A program made the translations under genes and the position numbers. A DNA stretch of 64,000 nt from Paenibacillus sp. J45TS6 (GTDB lineage: Bacteria; Bacillota; Bacilli; Paenibacillales; Paenibacillaceae). Shown piece after piece: positions 63,190 through 64,000 of this stretch; position 1 is the stretch's first letter; each line of letters opens with the position of its first letter. The stretch covers positions 1 to 64,000 of the forward strand of contig NZ_BOSJ01000009.1 of NCBI RefSeq assembly GCF_018403285.1, in the 5' to 3' direction. The notes beneath the pieces were generated by a model that saw only the letters and a list, made by a program, of their open reading frames with translations, was not told the origin of the DNA and did no database searches.

Positions 63190-63286
63190 TGATAACGTTC
63201 CCGTATTCACGACCCAGCGTATGCTGGGTGTCCGGCTCCTGCCGGACCCTGGGCGCATGCCCGCAGCGTGAATATTATGTTAGGTG
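63190..63286. repeat. Family-2 imperfect palindrome S1, multi-hairpin
   Basis: GATAACGTTCCCGTATTCACG at the left and CGTGAATATTATGTTAGGT at the right, with GTATTCACG paired with CGTGAATA(T). Between them are stems CCCAGC/GCTGGG and GTCCGGC/GCCGGAC plus GGGC/GCCC. GTTAGGT matches the attC R' consensus GTTRRRY on the plus strand. The L boxes pair but the R boxes share only TAAC/GTTA. Confidence 0.6.
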
Positions 63287-63318
63287 ATATCCTCTTCTTC
63301 GAAGTCATACAATCAAAA

Positions 63319-63996
63319 TTATTTATTCATCTTTTCAATTATTTTTTTTGTATCTGAAAAAGCGCGTTCAGGCATCTCATCCCAAAATTTTTGAACTGCA
63401 ATAATATAATTATATAAATCACTTTCATGAGCTTTTATAGTGTATCCATCTAAAAGTACCGCCCCGTTTAATTTAAGTAAATCAACTGGGTCATCAAAAT
63501 ACTCACTAGTAAAGAAATCTGGTCTAATCTTTCTTAGCTTATCGGCTGACTCTCCATCCCCATGCTTGATAGTGTTAGCAAGAAATTTCAATTCCCTTAT
63601 TTCACTCCAGGCCTCTGTTTTTGTTATATCCACTTTATGCAATTTAAAAATGGTTTGAACACCTTTAAAATCTAAAACTCTCTTTGTGAAATCAAAATAA
63701 TTACTCATTTCACTTAATGTAAACTTTATTAATTGTTGTTCCCAAGTATGATACAATAACGAAATTGTCATTAATAAATGATTTGATTGCATCCTTAATA
63801 AATTTTCGTACATTTCAGCACTTTCTTCATTTGCCGCCTCTGCTACTGCCGAAAAATCCGTGTCTTCATCTGCAGGGTATTCTCTAAAAAGCTTGTCTCC
63901 ATATTCAGTTGCCTGTTTATCAATATCATGAAAGAAAGTTTTTGTTTTATTGAAGTAATCTTCAACCATGGCTAATTCTTTCTTGTGTCTTTGCAT
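63319..63996 (-). CDS. Uncharacterised helical protein with LANTIKHGDG motif
   Basis: A 225-residue, mainly helical protein. EIRELKFLANTIKHGDGESADKL near residue 130 is a motif found in various uncharacterised proteins; its R...KH spacing faintly recalls HEPN-type domains. No membrane helix. The start at 63996 is four bases from the window edge, so a longer N-terminus and its upstream neighbours cannot be judged; an internal ATG at 63969 is an alternative. Function unknown. Confidence 0.6.
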   Translation of the reverse strand: MQRHKKELAMVEDYFNKTKTFFHDIDKQATEYGDKLFREYPADEDTDFSAVAEAANEESAEMYENLLRMQSNHLLMTISLLYHTWEQQLIKFTLSEMSNYFDFTKRVLDFKGVQTIFKLHKVDITKTEAWSEIRELKFLANTIKHGDGESADKLRKIRPDFFTSEYFDDPVDLLKLNGAVLLDGYTIKAHESDLYNYIIAVQKFWDEMPERAFSDTKKIIEKMNK

Positions 63997-64000
63997 TAAA

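Overview
The window looks like chromosome of a low- to mid-GC Firmicute, most likely Paenibacillus or a close relative. The grounds are AGGAGG-type ribosome binding sites, a nar operon with a ywiC gene, an NreBC-type regulatory module, a surface protein ending in three SLH domains, and many small lipoprotein, GNAT, NUDIX and DUF genes of Bacillales type. No rRNA, tRNA or CRISPR array was seen.

Region 1 (1-13.4 kb) starts with the right end of an IS3-family element that has cut off a RidA-like gene. A long run of almost entirely minus-strand accessory genes follows: Zn-phospholipase-like, DinB-like, alpha/beta hydrolase, M24 peptidase, serine hydrolase, FlaR-like kinase, histidine phosphatase, PhzF, NUDIX, HAD, cytidine deaminase, DJ-1/PfpI, a small kinase and a GNAT.

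Region 2 (13.5-17.5 kb) is a plus-strand assimilatory/detoxifying nitrite reductase operon, nirB-nirD-nirC. It lies behind two FNR-type palindromes and ends in a strong terminator.

Region 3 (17.5-28.5 kb) is an eroded accessory stretch. It holds an IS200/IS605 element with an intact TnpB but a nonsense-mutated TnpA, several frameshifted genes, an AraC/GyrI-like regulator whose apparent start codon is ATA, a MarR-serine hydrolase pair, small membrane proteins and lipoproteins. A recurrent palindrome-plus-hairpin repeat occurs seven times in the window, six of them here.

Region 4 (28.5-46.5 kb) is a minus-strand nitrate respiration island. Reading in the direction of transcription it runs nreB-nreC-nreA (oxygen/nitrate sensing), narK (transporter fused to a PAS domain), mobB, narGHJI, moeB-moaD-moaC-moaE-moaA (molybdenum cofactor), modA-modB (molybdate uptake without modC) and ywiC, ending at a terminator. 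A perfect FNR box sits at about -42 of a predicted nreB promoter. Inverted repeats like the staphylococcal NreC site lie before mobB, narG and narK. The inferred cascade is: FNR senses anaerobiosis and switches on nirBDC and nreBCA, and NreBCA with nitrate input then switches on nitrate reductase, its transporter and cofactor supply.

Region 5 (46.5-64 kb) is again accessory: lipoproteins (one with a 9-bp coding tandem repeat), an acetate-uptake-type transporter, GNAT, a chemoreceptor, an RraB/DUF695 protein, a large SLH-anchored carbohydrate-binding protein, and at the right end a candidate undescribed module. That module is a 38-residue ORF, an RNase H/RuvC-like protein and a eukaryote-type protein kinase, followed outward by an HNH-type protein and an uncharacterised helical protein. 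These last genes are separated by related imperfect palindromes that somewhat resemble integron attC sites.
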